A stretch of DNA of 64,000 nt, from positions 1-64,000 of the forward strand of contig NZ_SRYZ01000021.1 in NCBI RefSeq assembly GCF_004793475.1, read 5' to 3'. The notes beneath the pieces were generated by a model. That model did not search any database, was not told the origin of the DNA, and saw only the letters and a program-made list of their open reading frames with translations. This DNA comes from Bacteroides muris (ex Afrizal et al. 2022). GTDB lineage: Bacteria; Bacteroidota; Bacteroidia; Bacteroidales; Bacteroidaceae. The stretch's first letter is position 1. Each line of letters starts with the position of its first letter. The position numbers were made by a program, and so were the translations under genes. Positions 26,643 to 34,890 of the stretch are shown here, in pieces.

Positions 26643-27944
26643 ATGAATTTTAGATTGAAACGAACCGTTTTTTCTACCATTCTTTTTGCCGCATCGGCTG
26701 TGCATACATCGTCGTATGCACAAGCCACGCGCGAAGAAATCTTCGATAACATTGCCGTTACCGGAGGAGTGTATTATGCCTATCCGGCACCGGGTGTACA
26801 GACCAAGGCACCGGAGGGTTACGAGCCTTTCTATATCAGTCACTTCGGACGTCATGGCTCGCGCTGGCTGATTTCTGACGAGGAGTATATCCGTGTGATG
26901 GAAGTGTTTGAAAAGGCACATCAGGCAGGTAAACTTACTCCGCTGGGCGAAGATGTGCGCAAGCGGTTGGCTATTGTCTGGGCAGATGCCGAAGGACGCG
27001 GTGGAGACTTGAGCCCAGTGGGCGTGGATCAGCAGCGCGGTATTGCCGAACGTATGTATCAGGCATTTCCCGAAGTCTTTAAAGGTGCGCCGGAGATGTC
27101 GGCATGTGCTACACTCGTAATACGTTGCGTACTCAGTATGGATGCCTTCTGCGAACGTCTGAAGGAATTCAATCCCCAGCTGAAGATTGAGCGTGAATCC
27201 AGCAACAAATACATGCCTTACTTGAACTTTCATACGCAGGAAGCCATGAAGTTCACTTCGCACAAGGGCCCTTGGTACGAGGAGTTCCGCAAATTCGAGA
27301 AGAGCCATGTTCGTCCCGAACGTCTGATGAACTCACTTTTCTCCGATAAAGAGTTTGTCCATAAACGTGTGAATCCGGAGGAACTGATGCGCGGTCTTTA
27401 TGCGATAGCCTCGGACATGCAGGACGTGGAGCAGGAAGTATCGTTCTATGATATTTTTGAGAAGCAGGAGTTGTTCGACATCTGGCAGATACACAACTAC
27501 AAGAACTACGTGTGCGACGGTCCCTCGCCCATGACCAACGGACTGATGGTGGCAAACGCCAAACCGACTCTGGAGAACATCATTGACGCTGCCGACGAGG
27601 CTATTGCTTCGGGTAGAAACTCGGCTACTTTCCGCTTTGCACATGATGGAAACATTATCCCCCTGGCAGGATTGATGAAGTTGGAGAACTGCTATAACGA
27701 GGAGGCCGACCCCGATAAGTTCTATCAGGCGTGGTGCAACTACAAGGTTGCGCCGATGGCAGGAAATATACAGCTGGTGTTCTTCCGCAAGAAAGGCTCG
27801 CCGGAAGATGTGATTGTAAAACTGTTGCTGCACGAGCATGAAGTAAGTATCCCGGTGAAGACGGATATGTCTCCTTTCTATCACTGGCAAGATGTGAGAG
27901 CTTTTTATAAAGGAATTGTAGACAGTCTGCCCGACAGACCGTAA
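26643..27944 (+). CDS. Secreted histidine-type phosphatase (phytase/MINPP clan)
   Basis: A 433-residue protein with a signal peptide (cleavage near SSYA-QA) and the histidine acid phosphatase fold. The nucleophile motif is R70-H-G-S-R74 (FGRHGSRW) and the acid motif is H334-D335 (FRFAHDGNIIPL). Clade members include phytases, glucose-1-phosphatases and inositol polyphosphate phosphatases. The RHGSR form resembles the MINPP-like branch, whereas the HD acid motif resembles the phytase/acid phosphatase branch, so subfamily and substrate are open. It follows SusD by 16 bases, hence is in the operon, and would release phosphate from an organic phosphate such as a phytate-like ester. Confidence 0.88.
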   Translation: MNFRLKRTVFSTILFAASAVHTSSYAQATREEIFDNIAVTGGVYYAYPAPGVQTKAPEGYEPFYISHFGRHGSRWLISDEEYIRVMEVFEKAHQAGKLTPLGEDVRKRLAIVWADAEGRGGDLSPVGVDQQRGIAERMYQAFPEVFKGAPEMSACATLVIRCVLSMDAFCERLKEFNPQLKIERESSNKYMPYLNFHTQEAMKFTSHKGPWYEEFRKFEKSHVRPERLMNSLFSDKEFVHKRVNPEELMRGLYAIASDMQDVEQEVSFYDIFEKQELFDIWQIHNYKNYVCDGPSPMTNGLMVANAKPTLENIIDAADEAIASGRNSATFRFAHDGNIIPLAGLMKLENCYNEEADPDKFYQAWCNYKVAPMAGNIQLVFFRKKGSPEDVIVKLLLHEHEVSIPVKTDMSPFYHWQDVRAFYKGIVDSLPDRP

Positions 27945-27967
27945 CATATTCTTCATACTCCATACCG

Positions 27968-28032
27968 ATTGCACGGTTTACGTTCGATTTTCTTTCCACA
28001 AGGGGAGCAAAAAACGGCGTAATCCGTGCAAT
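27968..28032. repeat. 15-bp inverted repeat flanking 35 bases
   Basis: ATTGCACGGTTTACG (27968-27982) is complementary to 28018-28032 with one mismatch. It lies between the phosphatase stop and ispF. With no T run after it, it is an atypical terminator; it could fold as an RNA element. Confidence 0.65.
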
Positions 28033-28100
28033 TTGTGTCTTGTTCCTTCTCTTGTTCCTATTTTTTCCGTACTTTCGTATCAACTTAAAGAAGTAACGAT

Positions 28101-28580
28101 ATGAAGATACGTGTAGGTTTCGGCTTTGATGTCCACCAACTGGTGGCAGGGCGCGAGCTTTGGCTGGGCGGTATCCGCCTGGAACATGAAAAGGGATTGT
28201 TGGGGCACTCGGATGCAGACGTGCTCATCCATACTATCTGTGACGCATTGCTGGGAGCGGCGAATATGCGCGACATCGGCTATCATTTTCCCGATACTGC
28301 CGGTGAGTTCAAGAATATAGACAGCAAGATTCTGTTAAAGAAAACAATAGAACTGATAGCTGCTAAAGGCTATTTGGTGGGTAATATTGATGCTACCATC
28401 TGCGCTGAGCGGCCTAAGTTGAAGTCCTATATTCCCGAAATGCAACGTACGCTTGCCGCGGTGATGGGAATAGACGAGGATGACATCTCCATCAAGGCCA
28501 CCACCACGGAGAAACTCGGCTTTACGGGCAGGGAGGAAGGTATATCCGCCTATGCCACTGTATTGATAGTGAAGGAATGA
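28101..28580 (+). CDS. ispF: 2-C-methyl-D-erythritol 2,4-cyclodiphosphate synthase
   Basis: IspF cyclises CDP-methylerythritol 2-phosphate in the MEP route to isoprenoids. The 159-residue length is normal. RVGFGFDVHQL supplies the metal-binding Asp and His, followed by LGHSDADVLIHTICDALLGAA with a further zinc His, DIGYHFPDT, and the ATTTEKLGFTGREEGI loop near the C-terminus. It is a trimeric cytosolic enzyme. A near-consensus -7 box (TACTTTCG, 28070-28077) lies upstream. The metallophosphoesterase follows after 38 bases. Confidence 0.97.
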   Translation: MKIRVGFGFDVHQLVAGRELWLGGIRLEHEKGLLGHSDADVLIHTICDALLGAANMRDIGYHFPDTAGEFKNIDSKILLKKTIELIAAKGYLVGNIDATICAERPKLKSYIPEMQRTLAAVMGIDEDDISIKATTTEKLGFTGREEGISAYATVLIVKE

Positions 28581-28618
28581 CATGAAATAATATCAACTCA
28601 ATTTAATCATCCACTTAT

Positions 28619-29635
28619 ATGAAGAGAATCTCCTTGACTTTTTGTCTTGCACTCTTGTCCTTCTTGTTCTGCCCGGCACAAGTATCGCCTTTGCAGTTCG
28701 ACAAGAACGGAGAGTTTAAAATCGTCCAGTTTACGGACGTCCACTTCAAGTATCGCAATCCGGCTTCGGACATCGCTTTGAAGCGTATCGGCGAAGTGCT
28801 TGATGCCGAGCGCCCCGATTTGGTAGTCTTTACCGGTGATGTAGTCTATGCCGCACCTGCCGATACGGCCATGCGTAAGGTGCTTTCCTATGCTGCAGAC
28901 CGTAAGATTCCTTTTGTCGTAACCTTTGGCAACCACGACAACGAGCAGGGAAAGACACGTGCCGAACTCTATGACGTCATCCGCTCCATCCCCTTCAATA
29001 TCCAGCCCGACCGTGGCGGAGTGGAATCGCCCGACTGTGTCCTCACCCTGAAGTCCTCGGACGGCAGAAAGGACGCAGCCCTGCTTTACTGTCTGGATTC
29101 CCATTCCTACTCCAAACTGCCCGACGTAAAGGGATACGACTGGCTCACTTTCGACCAGGTGAACTGGTACCGTCGGCAGAGTGCCGCTTATAAAGCAAAG
29201 AACGGCGGACAACCTTTGCCTGCACTGGCATTCTTCCACATTCCTTTGCCGGAATATAACGAGGCCGCTTCCGACGAGAACGCCATACTGATAGGTACCC
29301 GCATGGAAAAGGCGTGTGCCCCGGTACTGAATACGGGTATGTTCACTGCTATGAAAGAGGCCGGTGATGTGATGGGTATGTTTGTCGGACACGATCATGA
29401 CAACGATTATGCCGTAATGTGGAAGGGTATTCTGCTGGCTTACGGCCGTTTCACCGGTGGGAATACCGAGTACAACCATCTGTCCAACGGTGCGCGTGTC
29501 ATTGTGATGAAGGAAGGCGCCCGTACTTTCACTACCTGGATTCGTCTGAAAGGTGGCGAAATCGTTGATAAGACGGTCTACCCCGACAGCTATGTGAAGG
29601 ACGACTGGCGTAAGCGCCCGTTGGTGACGGAATAG
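28619..29635 (+). CDS. Secreted calcineurin-like metallophosphoesterase
   Basis: A 338-residue enzyme with a signal peptide (MKRISLTFCLALLSFLFCPA). It has the metallophosphoesterase metal-binding motifs in order: FTDVHF (D-x-H, about residue 40), VVFTGDVVY (GD, about 77), FGNHDN (GNHD, about 103), and GHDHDND (about 258). It belongs to the purple-acid-phosphatase-like/PhoD-neighbour group of Bacteroidota proteins. It is expected to hydrolyse phosphomono- or diesters in the periplasm. Its closeness to the SusCD-phosphatase operon, with only ispF between, may be meaningful for phosphate scavenging, but this is inference. Confidence 0.88.
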   Translation: MKRISLTFCLALLSFLFCPAQVSPLQFDKNGEFKIVQFTDVHFKYRNPASDIALKRIGEVLDAERPDLVVFTGDVVYAAPADTAMRKVLSYAADRKIPFVVTFGNHDNEQGKTRAELYDVIRSIPFNIQPDRGGVESPDCVLTLKSSDGRKDAALLYCLDSHSYSKLPDVKGYDWLTFDQVNWYRRQSAAYKAKNGGQPLPALAFFHIPLPEYNEAASDENAILIGTRMEKACAPVLNTGMFTAMKEAGDVMGMFVGHDHDNDYAVMWKGILLAYGRFTGGNTEYNHLSNGARVIVMKEGARTFTTWIRLKGGEIVDKTVYPDSYVKDDWRKRPLVTE

Positions 29636-29703
29636 GTCTGCCCCGCGAGGGTGGTTTCCTGATAGCCCGAAGTCTATGCCCCTTCGCTGCAAGCATTACT
29701 CTT

Positions 29704-29783
29704 CTTACTGTACGAGATGCCCATCTCATACTGCATGAGATGTACATCTCGAACAGTGTGAGATGGGCATCTCGTGCAGTAAG
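29704..29783. repeat. Array of three perfect 14-bp palindromes every 23 bp
   Basis: GAGATGCCCATCTC (29714-29727), GAGATGTACATCTC (29737-29750) and GAGATGGGCATCTC (29760-29773) start exactly 23 bases apart. The first and third are complementary to each other, and outer arms CTTACTG (29704-29710) and CAGTAAG (29777-29783) also pair. The block can therefore fold either as three small hairpins or as one long one of about 75 bases. It is the only structure seen in the 320-base gap apart from the downstream promoter. Confidence 0.9.
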
Positions 29784-29902
29784 AGCAATAGCCCTCCTTC
29801 TCTTCACCTCCGGTGTTCTCTTTCCTCCCCTCTATTCTTTCTGTCCGGATGTGGCAGCCTTACCGTCATTCACCTTTGGCTTTATTCATTTTGATGCAAA
29901 CA

Positions 29903-29933
29903 GTTGCCGTGTCGGCTGATTTTATTAATTTTG
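29903..29933 (+). promoter_or_regulatory. Promoter of the Gfo/Idh/MocA gene
   Basis: GTTG (29903-29906), 19-base spacer, TAATTTTG (29926-29933); exact -7 match, 22 bases before the start. Confidence 0.7.
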
Positions 29934-29955
29934 CCGGAAGAAAAAAGAATGCCTT

Positions 29956-31011
29956 ATGGACAGGATAAGAACCGGATTAGCCGCTTACGGAATGTCGGGA
30001 CGTGTTTTTCATGCTCCCTTCATCTCCGTCAGCCCCCATTTTGAATTGACTGCCATTACGGAGCGCAGCAAGGAACTCTCCCGCGGGAAGTATCCCGACG
30101 CATGTATTGTGAGGAGCTTTGATGCGCTTATCGGACTGGAAGGGCTGGATTTGGTTGTCATCAACACACCGGACGGCACCCATTATGAATATGCCCGCCG
30201 TGCCCTCGAAGCAGGCAAGCATGTGATTGTGGAAAAACCTTTCACCACTACTGTAGCGGAAGCAGAGGAACTTGTGGCGCTTGCCGCGAGCCGGGGGCTG
30301 ACCCTGAGCGTTTACCAGAACCGGCGATGGGATGGCGATTTCTTGACAGTCAGTCAAATACTGTCCGAAGGCTTGCTGGGGCATCTGGTGGAGTTTGAAT
30401 CTACCTTTCCCCGTTACCGTAATTTCGTCAGGCCGGATACTTGGAAGGAGACCGGAAAGGATGGCGGTGGACTGACCTATAACCTGGGTGCTCACGTCAT
30501 AGACCAGGCTGTGCAACTCTTCGGGATGCCCGAAGCTGTTTTCGCGGATATTGCCACGTTGCGCAAGGACGGCAAGGTGGACGATTATTTCATTATCCAT
30601 TTGTTGCGTCCCTCGAAAGCGCCCGAAGTGAGGATAACACTGAAGTCCAGTTATCTGATGTGCGCGAACGAACCCCGTTTCGTTCTTCATGGCAGGGAAG
30701 GGTCTTACGTGAAGTATGGTCTCGACCCTCAGGAAGCGGCCTTGACCGAGGGGCTGCTGCCCGGCACTCCGCACTGGGGCGAGGAAGACAAATCTTTCTG
30801 GGGACTGCTTCATACCGAAAGGGACGGCAAAGTCGTGCGTGAACCGTATCCGAGTCTTCCCGGTGATTATGCAGCCTTTTACGACAATATCTATCAGCAT
30901 ATCCGTTGCGGCAAACCGTTGCAGAGCGACGCTCGGGAGGTGGTCGGAGTCATCCGACTGATAGAGGCAGCCTGGGAGAGTAGCCGTATGCAGCGTGTGG
31001 TTCGTATCTGA
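29956..31011 (+). CDS. Gfo/Idh/MocA-family oxidoreductase
   Basis: A 351-residue NAD(P)-dependent dehydrogenase of the sugar/inositol group. The N-terminal Rossmann fold begins IRTGLAAYGMSGRVFHAPF, in which the usual GxGxxG is replaced by YGMSGR as in the YdgJ-like subgroup. The conserved EKPFTTTVAEAEEL (Lys of EKP, about residue 95) and the HVIDQAVQLFG region, with the catalytic-site His, follow. The C-terminal alpha/beta domain completes the fold. It is cytosolic with no signal peptide. The substrate is unknown. It has its own promoter and converges with the next gene, whose end is nine bases away. Confidence 0.9.
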   Translation: MDRIRTGLAAYGMSGRVFHAPFISVSPHFELTAITERSKELSRGKYPDACIVRSFDALIGLEGLDLVVINTPDGTHYEYARRALEAGKHVIVEKPFTTTVAEAEELVALAASRGLTLSVYQNRRWDGDFLTVSQILSEGLLGHLVEFESTFPRYRNFVRPDTWKETGKDGGGLTYNLGAHVIDQAVQLFGMPEAVFADIATLRKDGKVDDYFIIHLLRPSKAPEVRITLKSSYLMCANEPRFVLHGREGSYVKYGLDPQEAALTEGLLPGTPHWGEEDKSFWGLLHTERDGKVVREPYPSLPGDYAAFYDNIYQHIRCGKPLQSDAREVVGVIRLIEAAWESSRMQRVVRI

Positions 31012-31020
31012 GAAAGCCCT

Positions 31021-31881
31021 TTACTTGGCAGCGCCTTGCAGCTTGACATGGGTCAGCCGGGTATATTTGGTGCTTCCTATTAAATAGGTACGTGCTATGC
31101 GTGCCGATGCTATTGCCATGATTTCCCCTGTTTGGTAGGCGTGTTCCACGGCGGGCAGCCGGCATGATTTCCGGCTTGCCGTGCGTGCGTTTATCCGGAT
31201 GCTGACGAAGTTGCCGACGGAGTCTCTTAGTTTCAACACTTGGCACACGTAGAAATAAGGAGTGGTTCCTTTGAGTTGTGTCTTGTACGGATTGTCCTCC
31301 AGTCGCACGCTGAGCACGGTCAGTGTCAGGTTCTTCACCTTTTCCCCTTCCTTCCCCAGAAAATGTCCGCCGGTGGTCTGGTACGTCTTTCTCCGTTGTA
31401 TGTCGAGGTAAACCGAATGGTAAATCTTGGCAATCTGTACGAAACGTTCCTGCTTGGGGATGCGTGGCTGAAACTTGAAAGCTATCCACGCAAGGTAGGC
31501 GGGGTCTATACGGAGGATTTCGTGCAGGAAGTGCCCACGGTATTTTCCTATGGGGATGATGTCGTCTCCTTTGCTCTGCATTCTTTTGGCGTTGTGCTCC
31601 ACAAGCAGCAGGCTGCGCGGCGAGTAGAAGCATAACGTGCTTGCCATCCGCAGCGTTTCGTGAATGTCGGTAGAAAGGTCGCAAATGTAGAAGATGGATT
31701 GTCTTTCGGGCAGTGGAGAGTAAACCCATAAAGTATATTGGGGATGTTCCGGCCGGGGCAGTACGACAAGATAAGCGCCCGCTTCCTTGTAAGGGGCTCT
31801 CCCTTGATTGTATGCATTCAACTTACTATACAGTAAGTCTTGTTCAGTCTGCGGTATACCGGGTATGATTGGATTTGCCAT
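31021..31881 (-). CDS. Uncharacterised protein with ExoX-like C-terminal motif
   Basis: A 286-residue cytosolic protein whose central segment, PIGKYRGHFLHEILRIDPAYLAWIAF (about 115-140), matches the short domain found at the C-terminus of exonuclease X-like and some helicase proteins (F/GKYxGxxLxEIxxxDPxYLxWI). No exonuclease catalytic motif is present. The first ~100 residues and the last ~120 are not recognised; the latter look like an OB-type or beta-rich fold (LTLTVLSVRLEDNPYK, FVSIRINA). A nucleic-acid role is suggested only by the motif. It has a promoter box upstream on its strand and shares the divergent region with the Kelch regulator. Confidence 0.7.
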   Translation of the reverse strand: MANPIIPGIPQTEQDLLYSKLNAYNQGRAPYKEAGAYLVVLPRPEHPQYTLWVYSPLPERQSIFYICDLSTDIHETLRMASTLCFYSPRSLLLVEHNAKRMQSKGDDIIPIGKYRGHFLHEILRIDPAYLAWIAFKFQPRIPKQERFVQIAKIYHSVYLDIQRRKTYQTTGGHFLGKEGEKVKNLTLTVLSVRLEDNPYKTQLKGTTPYFYVCQVLKLRDSVGNFVSIRINARTASRKSCRLPAVEHAYQTGEIMAIASARIARTYLIGSTKYTRLTHVKLQGAAK

Positions 31882-31900
31882 AGCTCGGAATAATTTATTT

Positions 31901-31908
31901 CAAATATA
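31901..31908 (-). promoter_or_regulatory. -7 box of the ExoX-like-motif gene
   Basis: On the minus strand it reads TATATTTG, an exact -7 match, 20 bases before the start; the -33 fit is weak. Confidence 0.55.
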
Positions 31909-32063
31909 CCTTTTTGGAATGAAAAAAGCAAGGGGAAGCCAAAAAATATCATAAATGTGTGTTGGTTATTTCCATGCGGCCTTGTTCTGTACCTGCCCTT
32001 TCACCATGTTGTTAGGAAAACTTACTTTTTCGAGTAAAGAGTGTTTCATTCAGTAATATTTTC

Positions 32064-32071
32064 TATATTTG
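32064..32071 (+). promoter_or_regulatory. -7 box of the Kelch-SARP regulator
   Basis: TATATTTG, an exact TAnnTTTG, 81 bases before the start. No clear -33 box. Confidence 0.5.
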
Positions 32072-32151
32072 CATTTCAATCTTTCCATTGTTTTTTATAA
32101 ATGTTGGCTAATGTTTTGTGACGGTATTGCATAACCTTAAATGAAAACCTG

Positions 32152-34686
32152 ATGGTACACTTATATAGATATATCATTTTAATAATCTGTCTTTGCACTA
32201 CCCAAATGGTTTCCGCATACGGATTGAGATTTCGTGGTGCGGCCAGCCCTATCGATGAAAGAACATCCTATGACGTGTTTGCCCACAGTTCTCCCTCTTT
32301 CAAGGACTACTTCGACTTGGAGTTCAACATGGCCCTGTATTCTACCGAGAGTGTCGGCTATGTATTGCGGGTTAAAGGAGCTGACGAAGGACAGATTTTC
32401 AATCTTTTCTTTGATTTTCGTGGCGATGACATCTTGTTCCGTCTGAACCAGGAGGGGAAGTGTGTGTTGATAGCCTTGCCTGTCAGTAAGGCGGAGGCGA
32501 TGAAATCCCATTGGTTTAAGGTAAAGATAGCTTTCAACCTGAAGCAGGATGAGATTACTCTCAGAATTCACAATCAAGAAAAGGTATGCAAAGGTGTGCT
32601 GCTCTCTGATGAGTTCAGTCCGAAAATAGTGTTCGGTAAGAGCGACCACATCATTGACGTTCCGGAGATAGCTATTGATAAGGTGGCTGTGAATGCCGAT
32701 TGTACTTACACATTTCCCTTGGATGAGGCGGACGGAGAATCGGTCTGCAACCGGGAAGGTATTCTTTATGGAAAGGTGGAGAATCCGATATGGTTGATTA
32801 ACGAGGCCTGCCACTGGAGGAAAGAGGGGGGCTTTGCGTCGGCATCGGAAGCTGGTTCCTGCTACAATGCCGACAGAAACGAGATTTATTATTTCAACCG
32901 TGATTCGTTGTTCGTCTACAATATGGAGACGGGAAGCACTTCTGCCAAGGCTTTTGCCGAACGGTGCCCCGTGAAGCTGTTTCTTGCCGGCAGTTTCTTC
33001 GATAGTGGCAGTGAAAGGCTCTATGCCTACGAGGTGTATGCCGAGAATGGAGAAACGGAGCCTATGATAGCGAGTTTGGATTTGCAGACGTTGAGCTGGA
33101 GGGTGGAGAGCTACAGTCGGCTGAACATGCAATTGCATCATCACTGCTCCTATTATGATGCAGTTCGCAAACGTTACACCATCTTCGGCGGCTTCGGCAA
33201 TATGTACTACAGCAATAAGTTCTATATGTTCAATGCGGAGGAGGGACGTTGGGAGACGCAGGGTTCTCTGTCCGGCGATTTTCTTTGTCCGCGCTATTTC
33301 TCTTCGGCCGGTTATCTGGACAGTAATCATTCTGTCTATGTTTTCGGCGGTATGGGCAATGAATCGGGCGACCAGGTGGTAGGCCGTCGCTATTTTCACG
33401 ACCTTTATAAAGTGGATTTGCAAGAAATGCGTGTGCAGAAACTTTGGGACATTTCAGAAGGACAACCTAATGTGGTTCCGGTGCAGGATATGGTTATACT
33501 GAATGACTCTTGTTTCTATGTTTTGCGTTATCCCGAAAGTGTGTCCAACTCGTTTTTGCATCTCTACCGTTTTTCTGTAGAAGACGGCAGTTTTCATATA
33601 TTGGGTGATTCCATTTCCATTTACTCCGATAAAATTACCACGAACGCTCGTCTTTATTACAACGAGCGCCAAAGCAGGCTTTTTGTGACCGTGCAGGAAA
33701 CAAGCGACGACGTGTCTTCCAGATTTTCCGTCTATTCTCTGCTCTTCCCGCCGGTTTCTCTTGACAAATATACTGCACATAACGGTGGAGGAAATGCTTC
33801 GCATGCGTGGCTTGTACTGGTAGCCGCGGTTGTGGCTGTAGCTGGCGGCAGCGTATGGATGTACAAGTGGCGTCGAAACTCCGGCAAGGGCGAGGATAGC
33901 GAAACCGCGAGAGGCGACAAGGAGCAACTTCCTGATGCTTCTGATGCAAAGGTAGAGAAGATGGCGGCAGATACGGGAGTTGCCAATTCGGTGTATTTGT
34001 TCGGTGATTTTTCTGTTTTCGACCGGAACGGACGCAATATTTCTTATATGTTTTCCTTGCGTATCAAGCAGATATTCTGTCTCATTTTGCGTTATAGCGA
34101 TGCCGACGGAATTTCTTCCAAGCAACTGAGCGATTTGATATGGCCCGACAAGCCAAAGGACAAAGTGAAAAACTCGCGTGGAGTAGCCATCAATCACCTG
34201 CGCAAAATTCTAAAAGAATTGAATGGCATAGAACTGGTTTACGAAAAAGGATGTTTCCGCTTCACGCTGTCCTCCGGTTTTTATTGCGACTACTTGCGCT
34301 TTATGGCGATAGTTGCCGAAAACCGGATAGAGGAATGCCGGCAAGAGTTTTTGCATATCGTAGGGCGTGGCAAGTTTGTAGGTTTTATGGACGGTCCGTT
34401 GTTCGACGGTTTCAAGCAAGATGTGGAGTGCCGTTTGGAGGTGTTTGTCTTGCAACTGATGAAGAAGGCTTTCGAGGCACAGGATTATTCGGAAGCTGTG
34501 AGCTTGGCCGAAGCGGAATTCAATATCGACCCGGTGAACGAGACGGCTTTGTACTGTTGCATCAAGTCACTTTTCATGCTCAAGCATGAGAATGCCGCTA
34601 TTGGCACTTACCAGAGATTCGTGGCGGAATACAAAAAATACACGGGGGAGGATTATCCTCATCCTTTCAGTCTTTACTGGAGTTAG
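32152..34686 (+). CDS. Membrane-spanning regulator: LamG-like/Kelch sensor with SARP-like output
   Basis: An 844-residue protein with unusual domain order. Signal peptide (1-23) is followed by a LamG-like beta sandwich (about 30-190) and Kelch-type propeller repeats (about 195-530; RYTIFGGFGNMYYSNKFYMF, SVYVFGGMGN). One transmembrane helix (about 551-571, AWLVLVAAVVAVAGGSVWMY) leads to a cytoplasmic OmpR-like winged helix (about 608-700, VYLFGDFSVFDRNGRNISYM, SSKQLSDLIWPDKPKDKVKN) and a helical BTAD-like C-terminus (about 705-844). The last two are the hallmark of SARP/AfsR regulators. It stands alone just upstream of the mannan-type locus, so it probably senses a periplasmic glycan and activates that operon, doing in one chain the job that hybrid two-component systems do elsewhere in Bacteroides. 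Confidence 0.82.
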   Translation: MVHLYRYIILIICLCTTQMVSAYGLRFRGAASPIDERTSYDVFAHSSPSFKDYFDLEFNMALYSTESVGYVLRVKGADEGQIFNLFFDFRGDDILFRLNQEGKCVLIALPVSKAEAMKSHWFKVKIAFNLKQDEITLRIHNQEKVCKGVLLSDEFSPKIVFGKSDHIIDVPEIAIDKVAVNADCTYTFPLDEADGESVCNREGILYGKVENPIWLINEACHWRKEGGFASASEAGSCYNADRNEIYYFNRDSLFVYNMETGSTSAKAFAERCPVKLFLAGSFFDSGSERLYAYEVYAENGETEPMIASLDLQTLSWRVESYSRLNMQLHHHCSYYDAVRKRYTIFGGFGNMYYSNKFYMFNAEEGRWETQGSLSGDFLCPRYFSSAGYLDSNHSVYVFGGMGNESGDQVVGRRYFHDLYKVDLQEMRVQKLWDISEGQPNVVPVQDMVILNDSCFYVLRYPESVSNSFLHLYRFSVEDGSFHILGDSISIYSDKITTNARLYYNERQSRLFVTVQETSDDVSSRFSVYSLLFPPVSLDKYTAHNGGGNASHAWLVLVAAVVAVAGGSVWMYKWRRNSGKGEDSETARGDKEQLPDASDAKVEKMAADTGVANSVYLFGDFSVFDRNGRNISYMFSLRIKQIFCLILRYSDADGISSKQLSDLIWPDKPKDKVKNSRGVAINHLRKILKELNGIELVYEKGCFRFTLSSGFYCDYLRFMAIVAENRIEECRQEFLHIVGRGKFVGFMDGPLFDGFKQDVECRLEVFVLQLMKKAFEAQDYSEAVSLAEAEFNIDPVNETALYCCIKSLFMLKHENAAIGTYQRFVAEYKKYTGEDYPHPFSLYWS

Positions 34687-34824
34687 TTTCCCGGCACGTT
34701 GCATCCGGTGCTTCCAGTCTTTTCTCTTTTTGTTCTTCGGTCTGCCTCTTTCAGCTTGTCCGATAACTCTTGTCATGTTACATCTATGGCTGATAACTGT
34801 TTGCAAAGCAAAAAACTTTTGACT

Positions 34825-34890
34825 TCAGTTGCATATTCAGGGTACCTCAGTTGTATACTTAGGGTGCCTTAGTCATATACAGAGATAGGA
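34825..34890. repeat. 22-bp direct repeats with TCAG/TTAG elements, possible SARP operator
   Basis: Two 22-base units (34825-34846 and 34847-34868, 17 of 22 identical) and a decayed third. Each contains two TCAG/TTAG elements, at 34825, 34837, 34847, 34859 and 34869, spaced 12-10-12-10. SARP-type regulators bind direct repeats phased at about 11 or 22 bp, so this is a plausible site for the upstream regulator. Confidence 0.5.

Noticed and set aside
29704-29783. CRISPR array
   Set aside because: Units are palindromes joined by nine-base linkers, period 23 bp, no spacers of 25-40 bases, no cas genes in the window.
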